NCBI RefSeq assembly: GCF_036711975.1
Contig: NC_091976.1
Coordinates: forward strand, 22,878,001 to 22,942,000
Source: Onthophagus taurus
Lineage: Eukaryota; Arthropoda; Insecta; Coleoptera; Scarabaeidae
Length of the DNA stretch: 64,000 nucleotides
Direction of reading: 5' to 3'
The number at the start of each line of letters is the position of its first letter. Positions within the stretch are counted from its first letter, which is position 1. Below the pieces are notes generated by a model, which had not been told where the DNA came from, made no database searches, and worked only from the letters and a program-made list of their open reading frames with translations. This document shows, piece after piece, positions 61,547-64,000 of this stretch. The translations under genes and the position numbers were made by a program.

Positions 61547-62941
61547 CAATAAAAATTGGATAATTGCAACATTGCTTTTATCGAATTAATTATTAAATTT
61601 AAATACAAGGTGCAATTTACTGACGTTAAATGCACATATAACATAGAAAGAGATCTTCTATTTAATTTTTATTGAGTTTATTAAAATATTACAATTCAAA
61701 AAAAATCATATCTTTTATTAAGCTACAAACTTTATCATTGATTTAAACTGATACATACTATAACAGTATATAATACAAAAAGCAACATGATAAAAATTAA
61801 TCATTTTCTAATTTTACATAAGACTACATTTTCTCTTATATTTCTCAATGTTAATATGTCTGCCACGGACAAGAGAGGTAACAATTAAGAGATAAATTCA
61901 TACAATAATTGTATGTATGTATTATATGTAGGTCCTTGATGAACCTTAGTATTGCCTTGAGATCTTGAACCTTTATGTCAGTAGGTGTCAAAAAATGTTG
62001 TGTCTTAGACGGCCTCTGACGACGCAATTGCACAGTATATGTTCAGCTTTTTCTGAGTCGTCGTTGCAAAGTCGACAAGTTTGATCCTCAGTTTGTCCAA
62101 TGTGAAAGAGGTGGTATTTTAGGGGCGTCAGGTAACCTGAGAGCGTCCTTTTTGGTTTTGTTTTGCGACGGAGTTATCATACTCTAAATTCTTTCCAGCG
62201 TAAGGCTACCTTTGAGACCTCCCAACTGTTGATTATTTGTTTTAGGTGGCTTTTTTGTAGTCCACAACCAGGTTGGGGTCCAATGAAGGGCGTGTTTGCA
62301 TGATTGTGGCATAATTGTTACCCTTTCTTTTGATTTTTTTCTACCTGGAGCCCTTTTTTCATCTTTCATCACCAATGTTTTATTTTTCACCAAAACTTTC
62401 AATGAACCCAGGAACAGCTGAATGATTTGCGGAAAGTTTTTCTTCGCTAATTTTTAATAATATTATACCACGACGTCTTTTAAATTTTTATATCCAACCT
62501 AGATTGGCTTAAAATTTTATACTTGAATTAAAAGTTCTATAAAATTCGATAGCTTTATTCTTAATTCTTTCATTTAAAAACCAAGTATATAACGATCTTT
62601 CAATATCCGAAAACAATACTTTTTTTATTCGTTTCATAATTCGTTTCATTATTAGTTTTTTCAAAACTTTAAGCCAAAAAATGTTCGATATTTTCTTTGT
62701 TATTTTTTGTACGTGAAATTGTGCTTTTGTTCACTTTATATAATTTACAAATATCACTCACTTTAGCATTGTTTTGTAATTTCATTAATATTTCAGCCTT
62801 TTCACGCATATTTAACTGATTTCTCACCAATTTAGTAAGTTAACTAAGTCATTTAACGAAATTAAAACTGGTTGCTATTATAGAGAGTTGCAAATAGAGA
62901 ATGTAGCGTTTATAGGAGTTGCATTTATCGAATTTTTACTG
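61547..62941 (-). mobile_element. pogo/Tigger-like DNA transposon, degraded, TA-flanked
   Basis: The right end reads, on the minus strand, CAGTAAAAATTCGATAAATG then CAACTCC. The left end on the plus strand reads CAATAAAAATTGGATAATTG then CAACATTG: imperfect terminal inverted repeats of the CAGT type. TA lies just outside both ends (61545-61546 and 62942-62943). About 1.4 kb. Inside, on the minus strand from ATG 62809, MREKAEILMKLQNNAKVSDI and NKSTISRTKNNKENIEHFL form the CENP-B/pogo helix-turn-helix. A shifted SDIERSLYTWFLNERIKNKA then gives the second DNA-binding segment. The DDE catalytic domain is missing; a LINE fragment occupies the middle. Confidence 0.72.
61850..62440 (-). pseudogene. 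LINE C-terminal fragment nested in the pogo-like element
   Basis: Minus strand, in broken frames: KTKKDALR, TLSGYLTPLKYHLFHIGQTE, then the zinc-knuckle CRLCNDDSEKAEHILCNC, VVRGRLRH, a shift, and TDIKVQDLKAILRFIKDL before the stop. This is the post-RNase H tail common to several LINE clades (LTGHxxLxxHLxxxG...CRxCxxxxExxxHILCxC). The stretch 62184-62440 fits the preceding RNase H part only weakly. Confidence 0.75.
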
Positions 62942-62943
62942 TA

Positions 62944-63415
62944 CTACCAGAACACATCAAAAACAACATAAAGGTTGCTTACTTTACTGATATTTTTATA
63001 TTTTAAGAATAGAAAGCATTAAATAGATGCCACAATGAGAATAGCATTAAATCAGTTAATTGAACCTAGGATGCATAAAGTAGTTAAACTAAATGCAGTA
63101 ACATAAAAGCCACTGATCTTAGAATATCTCAAAATTAACTGAGACGCACTGAAACGCATAAATACTATATTTAATAATAGATTTAGGTTTCATTTTCAAT
63201 AACAGTAATTATCCCCACTTTTAACTTATGGGTCACATTAAGATTTTATTGATATTTTTGGGGCGCCACTTAAAAAAGTTTGGTGTAAACCACAACCCCA
63301 TTTTTAGATTCTGAACCCTTGCAGGATAGTTACTGTATTATTCAATGATAAGATTTCAATAAACATTTCAAAAATAAATAAGTGGAATTTATTAATAATC
63401 TTACTCTTACTAAAA
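62944..63415. other. Spacer between pogo-like element and RNase H1
   Basis: No ORF or repeat recognised. The right edge should be RNase H1 3' UTR, with AATAAA on the minus strand at 63388-63393, 23 bp after the stop. Confidence 0.45.
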
Positions 63416-64000
63416 CTATCTATAATTTAAAGCCCCTTTTCGAGCTAACTGATCAGCTCCCTCATTTCCTTCAATTCCTTTGTGACCAGCAACATATTCC
63501 TACACACAAAAAAGAAACGTTTTGCATTTAAAGTTTGTATTAAAGAAAATAAATTTTACCCATTTAATTGAATCCATTTTATTACAACATTGGTCCAATT
63601 TTATAAATTCCTCTTTATTTTTAACCTCACCACCAGTCGATAGGGTCCAATTATTTTTCTTCCATTTCACTATCCAAGACGTCATCGCGTTTATAACAAA
63701 TTGAGAGTCGGTTTTTATTAATAATTTCTTATTTCCTAACTCATAAACAATGTCTATAGCTTTAATACAAGCCTGGATTTCTGCTACATTATTAGTGGCT
63801 TTTCCAATGACAGGAGCTGAATAGTTTCTAAACACAAAAAGATAAAATACATATTATTTAATATTAGAATGTAAAGCTTACAAAGCATGGTTGTTTCCAA
63901 ACCAAACTCCAATTCCTGCTTTGGCCTTCTTTTTCCCATTATTCTCACAAGCTCCATCAGTATAAACAACAATATGATCAGAATTATATGTAAAATCACT
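63416..64000 (-). CDS. RNASEH1: Ribonuclease H1, 3' exons (partial at window edge)
   Basis: Minus-strand exons 64000-63882 (cut by the window end), 63827-63560 and 63499-63416 join in phase to 156 codons plus stop, with two short GT-AG introns. They give the RNase H catalytic domain: VVYTDGACENNG (first Asp), GIGVWFGNNHALNYS, ATNNVAEIQACIKAI (Glu), LLIKTDSQFVINAM (Asp), GGEVKNKEEFIKLD, then EYVAGHKGIEGNEGADQLAR (catalytic His and last Asp) and GALNYR. All DEDD residues are present, so it should be active. The GHKGIEGNEGADQLAR ending and three-exon structure favour cellular RNase H1 over a retroelement RNase H. Family role: removing RNA from RNA-DNA hybrids in nucleus and mitochondria. The N-terminal hybrid-binding domain would lie beyond 64000. 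Confidence 0.95.

Overview
The window is AT-rich animal nuclear DNA with short spliced exons, GT-AG introns and AATAAA signals. The gene set (Egghead glycosyltransferase, Meru/RASSF9-10, metallothionein, ZnT1-type zinc exporter, TMEM86 pair) points to an insect. Coleoptera is my best guess, but that is inference, not something the sequence proves. There is no prokaryotic content, CRISPR, rRNA or recognisable tRNA. Exon coordinates were built by hand from splice signals, reading phase and remembered family resemblance; no search was run.

Layout. 1-7310: right-hand end of a tandem array of a ~1,067 bp satellite. 8925-10402 (+): 3' part of a Meru/RASSF9-10-like gene, its N-terminal exon(s) lying to the left. 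11118-11580: decayed piggyBac-like transposase. 12530-13362 (+): a compact metallothionein-like gene with metal-response elements, a TATA box and four tandem Cys modules. 15799-32354 (-): egghead, two coding exons split by a 15.2 kb intron that holds two related MITEs, a mariner remnant, an R1-like LINE tail, a degenerate tandem repeat and a LINE reverse-transcriptase remnant. 33000-34215: LINE tail, foldback element and one palindromic unit. 34844-35349 (+): mitochondrial inner-membrane protease subunit 1. 38340-44465 (+): ZnT1-like zinc exporter with a candidate metal-responsive 5' exon and a candidate N-terminal extension. 47689-53165 (+): RSPH14-like armadillo-repeat protein. 53657-57649 (+) and 59498-60462 (-): two TMEM86 (lysoplasmalogenase-like) paralogues, tail to tail. 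60787-62941: hAT remnant and a pogo/Tigger-like element with a LINE nested in it. 63416-64000 (-): 3' exons of RNase H1, cut by the window edge.

Three satellite families shape the right half. A ~175 bp monomer forms three arrays (ZnT intron 1, the ZnT-RSPH14 gap, RSPH14 last intron), the middle one with an 874 bp five-monomer higher-order period. A ~121 bp palindromic repeat lies in TMEM86 intron 1, with single or partial relatives elsewhere. A 363 bp (2 x 181) repeat separates the TMEM86 genes.

Functional links: metallothionein and the ZnT1-like exporter are the two classic outputs of the zinc sensor MTF-1, and both carry MRE-core motifs upstream here. I found no convincing wholly new biological system. 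The most unusual items are the four-module metallothionein, the satellite organisation, the possible ZnT N-terminal exon and the TMEM86 duplication with an intron difference.
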